Shown here in pieces: positions 1-9,996 of a DNA stretch of 64,000 nucleotides. The translations under genes and the position numbers were made by a program. Numbering within the stretch: position 1 is the first letter of the stretch; every line of letters starts with the position of its first letter. A model generated the notes under the pieces. That model searched no databases and was not told the origin of the DNA. It saw only the letters and a list, made by a program, of their open reading frames with translations. Source of the DNA: Hemileia vastatrix (lineage: Eukaryota > Basidiomycota > Pucciniomycetes > Pucciniales > Zaghouaniaceae); the NCBI GenBank assembly GCA_030280995.1, contig JASXTE010000008.1, positions 22,185,693-22,249,692 on the forward strand. The letters run 5' to 3'.

Positions 1-2726
1 ATGTGTAAGACTGTGTTAAAAGAATTTATTTTAAATTTCCTTTTACCATTCATGCCAATTGTAAAATTATTATTAGCAGGGTCTAATTTTACACCATATT
101 TAGTCAGAATATCATTTCCAATGATAAAACAGTTACTACAATTTGTATTATCCATTACTACAAAGTCACAAGTTACCCTTACATAACCATGTTGGTGTTT
201 AAAGAAAACAGCAGCTTTGTATTTACCAATGGGGTGTAGTACTGATCCAAAACCTCTCCAATTTTTATTCTGAAGTGGTTCAAGCTTAAACTTATATTCA
301 CTATCAATTTTCTGCAATGTATTAGTGGAAACAACTGAACCAGCAGCTTCTGTGTCCAATACTATATTAACATTTTCACCAGAAATGATAGCTGGAACCA
401 TGATAGGTGTCATTCTAAAGTTATCAGCTTGTATATCCTTAATGATTTCAGCATCCTCAAAATTCATTAAAGATTCATTTGAGTCCATATTTAATATTGG
501 ATTTTCAAAGATGGACAAATCATCTTCCAACATACAGACTTCATTTTCATCAATATATGAGATATTACTGTCATAATCACTTGATTCTTTACTTTTTTCA
601 GTTTCAGTTTCAGATTCACGTTGATTTTCAACAATATTTATGTTTTTCTCAAATTTTTGACCTTTGACGCAATGTTTGTTACACTTATAACAAGTATTTG
701 TTTCATACTTTTTAGGTACTACAGGTGCAGTAGGTTTTTTCTGCTTCTCCTGAAGTGTTTTTGAATTCTGAGTTTTTACAGGTTCAACATTTTGCTTATA
801 AGTGGAATACCTTGATTCATACTTATGGTTTAATAATATTTCATTGCAAATATTAATAAAGTCAGAATATTCAGTAACATTTAATGTTCTAGCTACAACA
901 ATGTCTCTGACAGATATAGGTAATTTGTATATTATCTTATCTTTCCATAAGTTAAAATCCATATGAGGCTCAATGGATTTTAATATTTTGTTTAAATTCA
1001 TTAAAAATACCATAGGTTTGTCACCATTCAACGGATTATACCTAGTCTTCTCATACAGTATCTGCTGAGTAAGCCTGAATTTAGAACCTCCAAATTGTTT
1101 TTCAATAAGTTGTTTCCATTCAGCCCAAGAGTAGTCTCTACCCTCACTTAAGACAGCTTCAAACCATAATAAAGCAACATCCTTAAATAAAGAAATTAAT
1201 TTTGATGTTATCTCTTCATCTGGTAACTTATATGAGAATTTCAAGTTGTCAATTCTTTGAATAAAATGTTGCCAATCAGAGCTGGCTTCCCCATCATAAG
1301 TTGGGTACTGATCTATCTTAGGCCAGTTCTTCTGATTGGATTTTATCTCACTAATCTTAGGTAAATTCAACAACTCATTTACTTTTGATAAATGGTCTTG
1401 TATTTCTTCCTGCATGGATTTGTGACTTACATTTTCAGATTTGACACTACCACCAGATGGTTTTAATTGTGGTGGTACAGGGAAGGAATGAGATTCACTT
1501 TTTCCAATGAAAGGATTATTATTATATTGATTATACTTATGATTATCCTGGTTCATCAGTAGATTGGCTGTTTCAATCTCAACTTTAGTTAATCTTTGTA
1601 GCAACTCAGAGACACTTTGATTTGTCTGGGCAAAAGATAACTTTGTTCTTGATTCAGTTTTTAATAAATGTGTTTCATATAATTTTTCTAACTCACAAAA
1701 TTTGTTTGAAAGGTCATTATATTTATTACTCAATGAATCATATTTAAGAGTTAGAGACAAATGTTCCTTCTCTAATTCTTTATTACGTGTTGCTAATTGA
1801 GAAATGTTCAATGTCAAGGATGAAATTGTATCACTAGTGAGTTTAACTGTCTGTTCCTCACAATCAGTCATTCTATTCCACAATGCTGAAACAATTCTAT
1901 GGACAGTTGGATTATTGTTAAAATATTCCATGTCCTCCTTTTCAATTCTCTCACTCTCCTTTGAACTTCTCATCTCACTAGTAGGTGGTTGCAACTGAGG
2001 ATTAACTGTATTATCATTGTATATAGTACTGTTATTATGGACAAAAGACAAGTCAGGTGTATCTACTCTAAAACCTAAATTTCTTAAATCCTCCTCTGTT
2101 TTTTGTACAGATTTAACATCAATAGAATTACCTATATTGTAATTATCAGTATTATGTCTAATCTGAGAGGGTAAGTTACTTACCAAGGGATGGTTGCCAG
2201 TCCTGATTTTTGGCGCTTTTTTCCCTTGTAAGGGTGAGCTGAGGAAGTCAGATGAGGGGGTTGATCCCTGTTGCAATTGTGGCTTGTCCACTGTTGGTGA
2301 AACCAGTCCCATTTCCATTTGTCTACCAGGATTTTCTCCTGGGAGTGAGTGGACCCTCCTTGGGTAGGGGGTTGCTGATTTGATTGACTGGGCTGGCCTC
2401 CCTTTAATTCTGCCATTTCCTGATTCATCTGCTGAAACCCTACCTTGCAATAGTTTTGCAACTGCTCTACTTCTTTGAACATGAGAGATTTTGATTCCTC
2501 CAACTCCAGAACCTGTTTGGCCAGGTGGGACAGTTGATCCTGAAGAGGAGGAGACGTCTTTTTGATAGTTATCTTTTTTAAGAGGGCGTCCTTTTCCTCT
2601 ATACTCATGCTTTCTGGTTGGGGGTACTGTTGTCCCTCCATGGTGATGTCCTGGAAAGTTTTTGTTAGCTTTAGACCTGGTATTATAAGCAGGCTGTTCA
2701 CTTACACTATCCTGGGGAGCACTCAT
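1..2726 (-). CDS. Gag-protease polyprotein of chromovirus copy A, partial, intact frame
   Basis: Starts at the ATG at 2724-2726; I read all 908 codons in this frame and found no stop, so it leaves the window open. Residues 1-190 are basic and Ser/Pro/Gly-rich. About 250-400 is rich in predicted coiled coil. About 470-640 is the retrotransposon capsid-like region (motifs SSDWQHFIQRI and WAEWKQLIEKQFGG). Near 680 is a zinc-knuckle relative, CYKCNKHCVKGQKF, where the last Cys of the usual C-x2-C...C pattern is Phe. Near 790 is the aspartic-protease active site, here D-T-E-A instead of D-T-G-A, followed by flap and FIIGND-like segments typical of gypsy proteases. The altered DTGA motif suggests reduced or lost protease activity despite the open frame. 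Copies C and D align along the whole length but contain stops. Confidence 0.85.
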   Translation of the reverse strand, partial: MSAPQDSVSEQPAYNTRSKANKNFPGHHHGGTTVPPTRKHEYRGKGRPLKKDNYQKDVSSSSGSTVPPGQTGSGVGGIKISHVQRSRAVAKLLQGRVSADESGNGRIKGRPAQSIKSATPYPRRVHSLPGENPGRQMEMGLVSPTVDKPQLQQGSTPSSDFLSSPLQGKKAPKIRTGNHPLVSNLPSQIRHNTDNYNIGNSIDVKSVQKTEEDLRNLGFRVDTPDLSFVHNNSTIYNDNTVNPQLQPPTSEMRSSKESERIEKEDMEYFNNNPTVHRIVSALWNRMTDCEEQTVKLTSDTISSLTLNISQLATRNKELEKEHLSLTLKYDSLSNKYNDLSNKFCELEKLYETHLLKTESRTKLSFAQTNQSVSELLQRLTKVEIETANLLMNQDNHKYNQYNNNPFIGKSESHSFPVPPQLKPSGGSVKSENVSHKSMQEEIQDHLSKVNELLNLPKISEIKSNQKNWPKIDQYPTYDGEASSDWQHFIQRIDNLKFSYKLPDEEITSKLISLFKDVALLWFEAVLSEGRDYSWAEWKQLIEKQFGGSKFRLTQQILYEKTRYNPLNGDKPMVFLMNLNKILKSIEPHMDFNLWKDKIIYKLPISVRDIVVARTLNVTEYSDFINICNEILLNHKYESRYSTYKQNVEPVKTQNSKTLQEKQKKPTAPVVPKKYETNTCYKCNKHCVKGQKFEKNINIVENQRESETETEKSKESSDYDSNISYIDENEVCMLEDDLSIFENPILNMDSNESLMNFEDAEIIKDIQADNFRMTPIMVPAIISGENVNIVLDTEAAGSVVSTNTLQKIDSEYKFKLEPLQNKNWRGFGSVLHPIGKYKAAVFFKHQHGYVRVTCDFVVMDNTNCSNCFIIGNDILTKYGVKLDPANNNFTIGMNGKRKFKINSFNTVLH
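2180..2641 (-). CDS. Overlapping-frame ORF inside gag of copy A (hypothetical, 153 aa)
   Basis: A second frame on the same strand lies entirely within the gag N-terminal coding region. It starts at an ATG in a strong fungal context (ACCATGG, 2641) and ends with Pro-Trp-stop at 2180. The product would have an acidic/basic N-terminus, a Leu/Glu-rich stretch suited to a coiled coil (QLSHLAKQVLELEESKS), and a Trp-rich C-terminal part (DKWKWDWFHQQW). The same frame, the same WKWDWFHQQW block and the same Pro-Trp-stop ending are present in copy C (40312-40767, two stops), and a decayed version is in copy D. It could be a real second product by leaky scanning, or a by-product of codon use in gag. 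Function unknown. Confidence 0.4.
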   Translation of the reverse strand: MEGQQYPQPESMSIEEKDALLKKITIKKTSPPLQDQLSHLAKQVLELEESKSLMFKEVEQLQNYCKVGFQQMNQEMAELKGGQPSQSNQQPPTQGGSTHSQEKILVDKWKWDWFHQQWTSHNCNRDQPPHLTSSAHPYKGKKRQKSGLATIPW

Positions 2727-3237
2727 ATTGTTCAGAATGACAATATTTTACGTCTACAAAAGGAAAAAACTCTATGGAATTAGTAGACAAAAGATATTAG
2801 CAATTATATTACTAATAAAAAAGCAATGGAGCTTACCCTGAATTTATATCTTTATTTATTTAAATAAAATGTAAGAAAAATTCGAAAAAATCTGTTAAAA
2901 ATATAATAATAAGTTTAACTAGACCTCTATAAGGGTGAATAATTAGCTTACCAAGCTTTAGCCAAATACCAATTTAATTGGGTGTTATATTGGTGTCCAA
3001 ATACCAAGTGAAATTGGGTTTATATTGGGTACAGTTACTACTGTAAATATCTAATTTTTATGATAAAAAATTAGTACAATTATTATAAGGGTTCTTTTCC
3101 GCAATCAATGAGTTATGATGACCCACTAATATGCAGCAGACCCAAATATTTGGTTAATTTTGAGCTGTACTAAGGTAAAAATCACATCCCAAGGCTTATA
3201 CTAAATAATAAGTAAAATATAAGGAAAGACCCCCAAT
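2727..3237 (-). other. Untranslated leader of chromovirus copy A with putative primer-binding site
   Basis: The 511 bases between the LTR and the gag start. Reading on the minus strand, TGGGGGTC begins two bases after the LTR end, the usual place for a tRNA primer-binding site; I could not match it to a specific tRNA. The leader is shared with copies D (35566-36072) and C (39722-40223), including a stem-forming GTATTTACAGTAGTAACTGT segment. Confidence 0.6.
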
Positions 3238-4414
3238 TGTCAGTACAGTCTAGTATATAAGTATGATATAATAGTGTTATTTTATGTTCCTACTACTTAT
3301 TGATAAATGATTTAGTGATTAAACCTCAGGGGAAGACTATTAGAATAGTTATACTCAAATAAAACTCACAATACTTGGATTTAAATGCGTGCTAGTGGTG
3401 GAAAATAGAAGAATAAAATATAGTTATAGCTTATATAAAGATAATATCAATTTATAAGGGCCTTATAATATATTTCTGAATGCTAATAATTGTATTGTAG
3501 TGTTTGTTTGAAGTGTAGTAATTGAATGATGATAATAAACCGTCAAAATCCCCCCTTACTTATACCCAAATCCACTGGAGTGCACAGACCTTCAATCCAG
3601 ATGATGTCACTGCTATCCCCGGCAATTACAGCACTGTGAGGGCCCATCACCTCCCCATGGCGTCCACTTCAAGCAGTTTCAACACCCAGACCTCCAGTAA
3701 GGACCCTCCATCACTATTAATAATAACACAGAGTCATACCATAAATAGAAAACCAAGATAAAAGCGGATACCATAAAGAAACAGGTAAAATAAATAATCA
3801 AAAAGAGATTTAATGAAACTAAAAGCATATAAAGGAAACAAATAAAATGTCCAAGCCCCCAATAACATCCCCAAGCATCCACATTAACCCAGAAACATCC
3901 TTCCAACCCATAAATCCGTGAATAACCATCCAAGGAAGTAATTTTAGTTGTCCAAACTGGGTGTATGTGCCTGATATAGGTGTCTATGCTTCTGTAGGTG
4001 TTGTGAGTCCACTGATTTCGTCCATATGACCTAAAATAAGCAGAAAAACAAAGGTTATAGGCTATTAAGGGGCTAAAACCCACTTATATACCTAAATATA
4101 CATAATATACTGCATATTTCACTGAATATGAGATTTATGTATACATATAAGCTTATGTATGTCAATAATTACTTCATATCACTTAAGATAAGTATATTAT
4201 GACTCCATTAACACCTTAATAAGTATTATTAGGCAATGGATAAGCTATTTAAACTATTATAAATTATATAATAGAATAATAATTATATATATATATAGTA
4301 AAATAATATATACTATTATTTTAACCTTATTTTTAAGATGTAAGCTTAATCTAGTTAAGGTTATCTTATTTTAAGCATAAGAAATACTCAGTCCTAAGAA
4401 TATTTAGGCTGACA
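3238..4414 (-). repeat. 5' LTR of chromovirus copy A (1177 bp)
   Basis: On the minus strand it begins TGTCAG and ends CTGACA, a perfect 6-bp terminal inverted repeat. Its length agrees with the other family LTRs (34388-35565, 38550-39721, 46206-47381). A conserved, less AT-rich block (about 3560-3700) contains the sequence equivalent to GGTCTGTGCACTCCAGTGG that is present in every copy. Base 4415 onward is coding sequence of a different element, so this is a clean insertion edge. Confidence 0.9.
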
Positions 4415-6735
4415 AAGAGTGTGAAGAGGCTTTTCAGAAGTTGAAAAAGGTTGTTGGTGAAGATATCGTTCTTCACAAGTTGGATTATGGTGTTGGTGCT
4501 GGAAAAATTTATCTGGCAGTGGACTCAAGTTATATTGCTGCTGGTGCTGTTTTGTCTCAGGAGGATAGGACTGGGAGGGTCAGGCCAGTAAGATATTAGT
4601 CTGTGGTTTTTAATGAGGTGGAATCTATGTATTCTCAACCTAATTTGGAATTGTGTGGTGTAGCAAATATTTTAAAGAAGCTACAGACGGTTTTGTGGGG
4701 GCAGCATTTTGAGCTGCATGTGGATTCAAAATCTTTGGTTCAGATGATCAATATGCCTAGTCTTCCAAATGCTCCAATGACTAGGTGGGTGGCATTTATT
4801 CAACATTTTTCTTTTGACCTGGTACACAAACCAGGCAAAACTTTTACTATGCCTGATGGATTATCAAGGAGGCCACCTACAGATGAAGATTCTGAGGCTG
4901 AAGAGTTTGATGAAGATGTTCCAGTGGTTAGGGCCAGCACAAAGGGTGCTGAAGATTTTTCTGACTTCCCCCAAGAGGCTTAACTGGCTGGATCTGATCT
5001 TGATTCTGGTGATCAGGATGTTTTTGTTGATGAAGATGAAGTTGTTGTTTGGGACAGCTCAAAATTGGAAAAGGGTGTTTTTGCTAGTGAACTGGATTCT
5101 CACAAGGTTCAGTGGAAAGAGAAGGACGTGCCAAAATTTAAGGATTGGTGTCCTGGTTGGGCTGCTCAATTGGCTCATGTTCATACTGGTGATTTTGATG
5201 ACAGAATTGTACCCTTGGATGTGGTGTTATTGGATTTTGAAGATGAGACCTGGGGTAAGTCTGGGTTTTATTTTATTTTGGTGGAATATCTGTTGACCTT
5301 GGGGAGGCCAGATAGTTGTGATGATGATACTTGGTTGGCAATCAAGAAAAAGAGTCCTGGATTCTATGTGTCAGGAAGGCGGTTGATGAGGAGGAGGCAT
5401 CCAAATCCTCAAGTGGTGGTAACTCAGAAGAAGGGTCAAGAATTGGTTTTGAAGTCTTTGCATGAAGACCTTGGTCATAGAGGTTTTGGGGAGACTTATA
5501 GAAGAGTAGCAGACAGATTTTGGTGGCCAGGTATGAAGTTGGCTGTGCAGGGTTGGGTTCAATCTTGTGAAGAATTTCAAAGAAGAAGTCACTTGAAACC
5601 TAAAGAGGTAGGCCGTGCTACTGGAAAATCAACTGTTTTTGGAAGGGTCAGTCTGGATGCTGTCCATATTAAAGAGGGCAGGTATAAATACTTGATTGTT
5701 GCGAGGGATGATTTGTCTGGTTGGGTTGAGGCAGTGCCTCTGCTTAATTTGACTTCCAAGAATGTGGCAGAGTTTTTGAAGAAGGAGTGGATTTATAGGT
5801 ATGGGTTGATGAAGTTGGTCACTGTTGATGGTGGGCCAGAGTTTGGTGCCAAATTTAAAGAAGCTGTGGCTAGTGTTGGTTCTAAAGTTAGAGTGGCTAC
5901 ACCATATTATCCTGAAGCTGAAGGAATGGTTGAAAGAGGCCATCAAGTTGTCAAGAATGCTTTGGTGAAGATGTGTGGAGATAGTGCTGAAAAGTGGAGG
6001 CATTATTTACCCTTGGTGTTATTTGCTGATAGGGTCACTGTGAAGAGGACAACTGGCTATTCTCCTTATGAGTTAATGTTTGGTCAGAAAGCCGTTCTAC
6101 CAGTGGACTTGGAAGCTGTCTCTTATCTTGGAATTGATTGGGATGACGTGCACTCAACAGAAGATTTGCTCTGTGCCAGGATGCAACAGTTGGAATGTAG
6201 AGAGGAATGTCAAGAGAAGGCATACTCTAGAATGATGAAGATTAGGAATCAATCAGTCAAGTACTGGGACAAGAAGTTGGCTCATAGACTAAGGAATCCC
6301 TTGAAACCTGGCTGTTTGGTTTTGGTGTATAATAGAAGTTTGGAGAGTCAGTGGGGGAAAATGTTTGCTGAAAGATGGAATGGACCTTACAGAGTCAGAT
6401 CTCAGGCGTCTGGAGGTTCTTATGTTTTGGAAGATTTGGATGGTGCAGTCTTGAAAAAGAGGGTGGCTGCAGACCAACTGAAGAAGTTTTATCCCAGAGG
6501 CACTAGGCATGAAGAAGATTTATGTGCAATAAGGATAAACTATGGAACGTTCTTTTTGTTTTGGTGTTGCAGAGCAACTTTTGTGTTGGAAACTTTTTTT
6601 AGAAGGTACCCATGGGTGGGGCTTCTAGATTTGATCTTGGCAAGTGTAGGGGTGACTTATGGGCTGGCTGCTCTATCAACAGTTACCCCAGATTGTCTGT
6701 TTCCAACCCTATCTCTTAATTTGGTTGAACCCTAG
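4415..6735 (+). pseudogene. Gypsy pol fragment: RNase H and integrase (element B)
   Basis: One reading frame throughout, with an in-frame TAG at about 4597-4599 and TAA at 4981-4983. The RNase H domain shows LAVDSS, LHVDSKS and the tail HKPGKTFTMPDGLSR. The integrase zinc finger has H-x4-H (LHEDLGH) and WWPGM, but the final C-x2-C reads CEEF, so one zinc ligand is lost. The catalytic triad is intact: D in LDAVHI, D in VTVDGGPEF and E in GMVERGH. A C-terminal SH3-like region (WNGPYRVR, GGSYVLEDLDG) follows and no chromodomain is seen. The last 60 or so codons before 6735 overlap the repeated tail and are probably read-through. The upstream half (protease, RT) is separated by copy A and lies outside the window. 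Non-functional as it stands. Confidence 0.9.
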
Positions 6736-7130
6736 TATTGGTTTCTTTTCACAGGTTTTAGTCCTCTATGACTTTAAACTGGATTGTCCACTGGTTTTCA
6801 TGTGCTGGTCTCTTCACTCTTATTGGTTTTGGTTTTTTTGTGTTTGATGTTGTGTTTTTTTGCTAGAAGGTACCTAGGGGGGGCTTCTAGATTTTATTTT
6901 GGCAAGTGTGCGGGTAACTGATGAGCTGGCTGCTCTGTAGATCAGTTACCCCAGAATGTCTGTCTCAAGTCTTTTGTTTTTCCTAGTTGAATTCTAGTTC
7001 TGTTGTTTATTATTCAGGTTTCAAGTCCACTATGACTTTAAACTGGTTTGGGACTGGCTTCTTTATCTTTTGTTCTTTCAGATTGGTGGTGTATCACTGG
7101 TGGTCTCCCATCATTTTTACTTATTGAAGG
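6601..7130 (+). repeat. Two tandem copies of an element B tail repeat (about 265 bp)
   Basis: The block starting AGAAGGTACC at 6601 recurs at 6866, with GGCTTCTAGAT, GGCAAGTGT and CAGTTACCCCAGA in the same order, each copy ending in a GACTTTAAACTGG motif (6770, 7030). A third, more diverged copy lies at about 9693-9880. Noncoding; likely part of the 3' untranslated or LTR region of element B. Confidence 0.75.
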
Positions 7131-7722
7131 GAGCCCACCCAGTGATCATTTCTATGGATCTGACTTTCCCTTATTGGACCATCTATGGAGCTGGACTGTC
7201 TTTGATTTTGCAGTTATGTTTTTGCTAGATAGCAGTTTTAGATTATTTTCTTTTTTCTCTTTTTTTCTTTAAATTTTTTTATGGGGGTTGTTTTAAATTA
7301 TAAAATCAAAAATATAGGGTGTTACCACATCAGGGTCACCTGGATGTGGGCAAGCATTGGTGGGGAAAGGCTCATCAATTGGCCGGGTAATGCTATTTTC
7401 TTTTTTTATTTATTAGTTATTTCATGTGTTTTTGTGTTTCATTATTTTTATTATTTTCTGAATTTCTAAATTTTTTGGATTTTGTTTTCTGTTCATCAAT
7501 TAAAAGATTTAATTGTGTATCCACATCAAGGTGCACTTGGATGTGGGTAAGGTATCACGGGATCAGCTCATCAATTGGCTGGGGGATACCATTTGTATTA
7601 TTTTTTATATTTTTATTTTATTTCATTTTATTTATTAATTTTTAATTTTAGTATATTAGTAGATACAAAAAAAAAAAATCTGAAATTATTTTTTATTAAT
7701 TGTTTTATATTATTATTATGTT
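7131..7722. other. Noncoding tail of element B with a duplicated block
   Basis: T-rich sequence. Two copies of a segment with CTGGATGTGGG and GCTCATCAATTGGC lie at about 7327-7395 and 7522-7590. I see no convincing gene on either strand. Confidence 0.5.
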
Positions 7723-9290
7723 CTAATCTTTTTGCAGGAGCTCATTGTCTGGATGATGAAGCTTCTGGACGCTGGTCCGGGTTGTGATGACATTTTTTTT
7801 GTTGTGATTGTGGGAAGCACTGTGTTCTTTGAAGTGCATCCTGCTTGAGAGATTATAGGGATTGTAATGGTCAGGAATTGGATTAGAGGGAATATCAGAG
7901 GAGAAAGAAGAAGAGGCAGGAATGGAGTGCTGGAGGGTGTGCTTAATGATCCTAGACATTTTCCAGTGGTCGTCCAACAGGCGCTTTCTCAGGGATTTTT
8001 CAAAGTCATTCAAAGGTCCATGGAGGGCAAAGGCTTTTAGCATGTCGGAACACATGGTGCTTAGGTTTTTCTTCATGTTTCCATAATCCAGGGTCAAAGA
8101 AGTTTCAAGAGGTTGGCCAACTCCAGTAATAGATTCAGGAGGAGGGGTGCCAACTAGGCAAGAAGAATTGGATCAGTAATTATTTTTGTTGAAAAAATGG
8201 GATAAATTAATTTGGTACTTACAGATTGGAAGCTCATCAAATTTGTAAGCAGCTGGAATTTGGATCTCTGAAGATTTTGTAATGGTCATAGTGGGTGGAT
8301 CAACCAGGGAAAGATATGGATTCTCTTGGTCTTCCTCTGAAAAATTTTGAGAAGGTGAACTAGGAGGCTGATGTTCCTGGGGCCTAGTTGGAGCAGTGGG
8401 ATTGTTGTGGTTGTTGTGGTTGTTATTTCTGTTGGATTCAGCTGGAGGAGGTGCTGGTGATGGAGTACCAGGGTTGTTAAAGGATGGAGCAGGAGAGTGT
8501 GATTTGGAAGCAGATTGATCTCTTCTGGATGGAGCTTTTGAAGAGATGGAACTGTCAGAAGAATAGTTGGCTGACAGAGGAGAGGTGTAGTTTCTTTGTC
8601 TTAGTTGGGGACAAAGTTGTTGCTTGGGTGCAGTGTGGGGTGTTCTGGTTTCTTCTTGTGGCTCTCTGGCAGGTATCCTAGAAGTTTGGGAAATTTTGAA
8701 GTTTTTGGACCTTGGAAGAGTTGGCTGCATTGCTCTGGGAGCAGTGGGAGGTGATTGTGTGGAGTTCTTTTCATTGATTGATGGAATTTGGCTGTTTTCC
8801 AGTTGTTTTTGGAGATTTTGAGCCGGATTTTCACTGTCCAGTGAGGCAGGCGGGCCGCCTGGACGCGGTCTAGAATCCTGGGAGTTGATCTTGAAGCTTT
8901 TGGAGCTAATTTGGCGGAGATAAAAGCAGTTTCTTCGAAAGCTAAGGCTGGTCTTTTGGGAAGAGTTCTGGAAGCTGAGCTTCTGGATCTTCTGGAAGGT
9001 GCTGAAGATAAAGAGGAAGAGGAAGGACCAAGCTCTGGGGATCTGGTAGGGGATCTAGAGATGTATTTATGAGAAGGTGAAGGAGGAGGAATAGGGTAGT
9101 TGGCATCTCTGTCACATCTTTTCTTTTTGGAATAGCAAGAATCACAAGCCCTGTTGTAGAATTTGGCTTCAGGAGTTGGAAGAGTGAATGTGCAAGGTCT
9201 GCACATGTGGATGCACTGTTTGCAGGCATAGTCCTTGGGAGCAGTGAAGCAAGGGAGAGTAGAAGGGTTAACATCAGGAGATACAGCCAT
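7723..9290 (-). CDS. Zn2Cys6-like cysteine-cluster protein, spliced, possibly frameshifted (paralog 1)
   Basis: Starts at the ATG at 9288-9290. The N-terminus has C-x2-C-x6-C-x15-C-x2-C-x6-C (CKQC...C, then CDSCYSKKKRC), the spacing of a fungal binuclear zinc cluster, with the basic residues in the second half-cluster. A Ser/Pro-rich linker follows. Somewhere around 8830-8960 the coding-like frame changes; the downstream frame reads SENPAQNLQKQLENSQIP and then a Ser/Pro/Asn-rich region to 8223. A good intron, 8154-8222 (GTAAGT...CCTAG), joins in frame to the last exon 8153-7723, which encodes a helical, charged tail. The frame change is either an indel (pseudogene) or an intron I could not define. 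Architecture matches the gene at 9997-10756. It lies antisense in the tail of element B. Function unknown; DNA or nucleic-acid binding is an inference from the Cys pattern. Confidence 0.6.
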
Positions 9291-9996
9291 GATCTGTGGT
9301 GAGAAAAGATGATGAAAAGGGATAGGAGGAGATTTTTGTCAGTGATGGGTAGATGATGAAGTGAAGGTGGAAGTTCAGCAGGTTGGCTGTAGGGGTGGTC
9401 TGTATGAAATCGGCTGCGTCTATTTTATGCAAAATTCCGTCAGTCCATCAAGACTTTTAACTGAAAAATGGTTTCTGTTAGTCCTCCAAGACTTTAAACT
9501 GGCTGGTTTCAAGATTCTATTAAGACTAGTCCATCAAGACTTTAAACTGAACACTGTGTTAGTCCCCCAAGACTTTAAACTGAGGATTGTTGTTGGTTTA
9601 GTCCCCCAAGACTTTAAACTGAGGGTTGTGAGTCCCCCAAGACTATAAACTGAGGAATCAGTTTTGTTTTTGGAGTTGGTTTTGAAAGATTGGTGGAGGG
9701 TATCCACAGGGGGAGCCTCTGAATTTAGCAAAGGCAAGTTTGGGGGTAATTGATGTGCTGCCAGCTCTATTTACAATTACTCCAGAATGTTAGTTTTTTC
9801 TCTGTGTCTTAAAGTGGTTGATCTCTGGTTCTGGGTTTATGATTTAGGTTTTTGAGTCCCCCAAGACTTTAAACTGAGGGTTTTTGAGTTCCCCAAGACT
9901 ATAAAATGAGGATGGTCCCCCAAGACTTAAAACTGAGGGTTGTTTTGTGGTTACATCCTATAGAGGGTGTGGTCAATTTTTCTTTCTGAATCAAAC
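9291..9996. repeat. Tandem and dispersed copies of a short motif AGTCCCCCAAGACTTTAAAC
   Basis: About ten copies of the motif or close variants occur between 9440 and 9930, several spaced roughly 40 bases apart (near 9440, 9480, 9530, 9560, 9600, 9630, 9855, 9890, 9913). A third copy of the element B tail repeat is at 9693-9880. The same motif, less perfect, ends each repeat at 6601-7060. Lies between the two antisense genes, so it could carry their shared promoter or terminator signals; that is inference. Confidence 0.75.

Larger units (their letters stand above)
1..4414 (-). mobile_element. Ty3/gypsy chromovirus copy A (5' LTR, leader, gag-protease; runs off left edge)
   Basis: LTR retrotransposon on the minus strand. 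The 5' LTR is 3238-4414, the leader 2727-3237, and a gag-protease frame begins at 2726 and continues past base 1. It is the same family as copies C (38550-47381) and D (34388-38549) and the remnant at 19263-20203. The element interrupts the RNase H frame of another gypsy element, whose reading frame resumes at 4415. Its pol half, 3' LTR and second target-site copy lie outside the window. Because its reading frame is unbroken while the other copies have many stops, it is probably the youngest member here. Confidence 0.9.

Noticed and set aside
2170..2200. GTAAGT...CTCAG in the gag gene of all chromovirus copies as an intron
   Set aside because: Donor and acceptor are only 21 bases apart, and the frame is open across it in copy A.
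3522..4083. Open frames inside the chromovirus LTR (also 34760-35277 and 39031-39270)
   Set aside because: Broken in other LTR copies and without family resemblance; the LTR is noncoding.
5371..6510. Several minus-strand open frames opposite element B integrase
   Set aside because: Shadows of the well-supported plus-strand integrase frame.
8942..9274. Leu-rich 110-codon frame opposite in phase to the cysteine-cluster frame
   Set aside because: Overlaps the cysteine cluster on the same strand; composition is explained by the Ser/Pro-coding frame shifted by one base.
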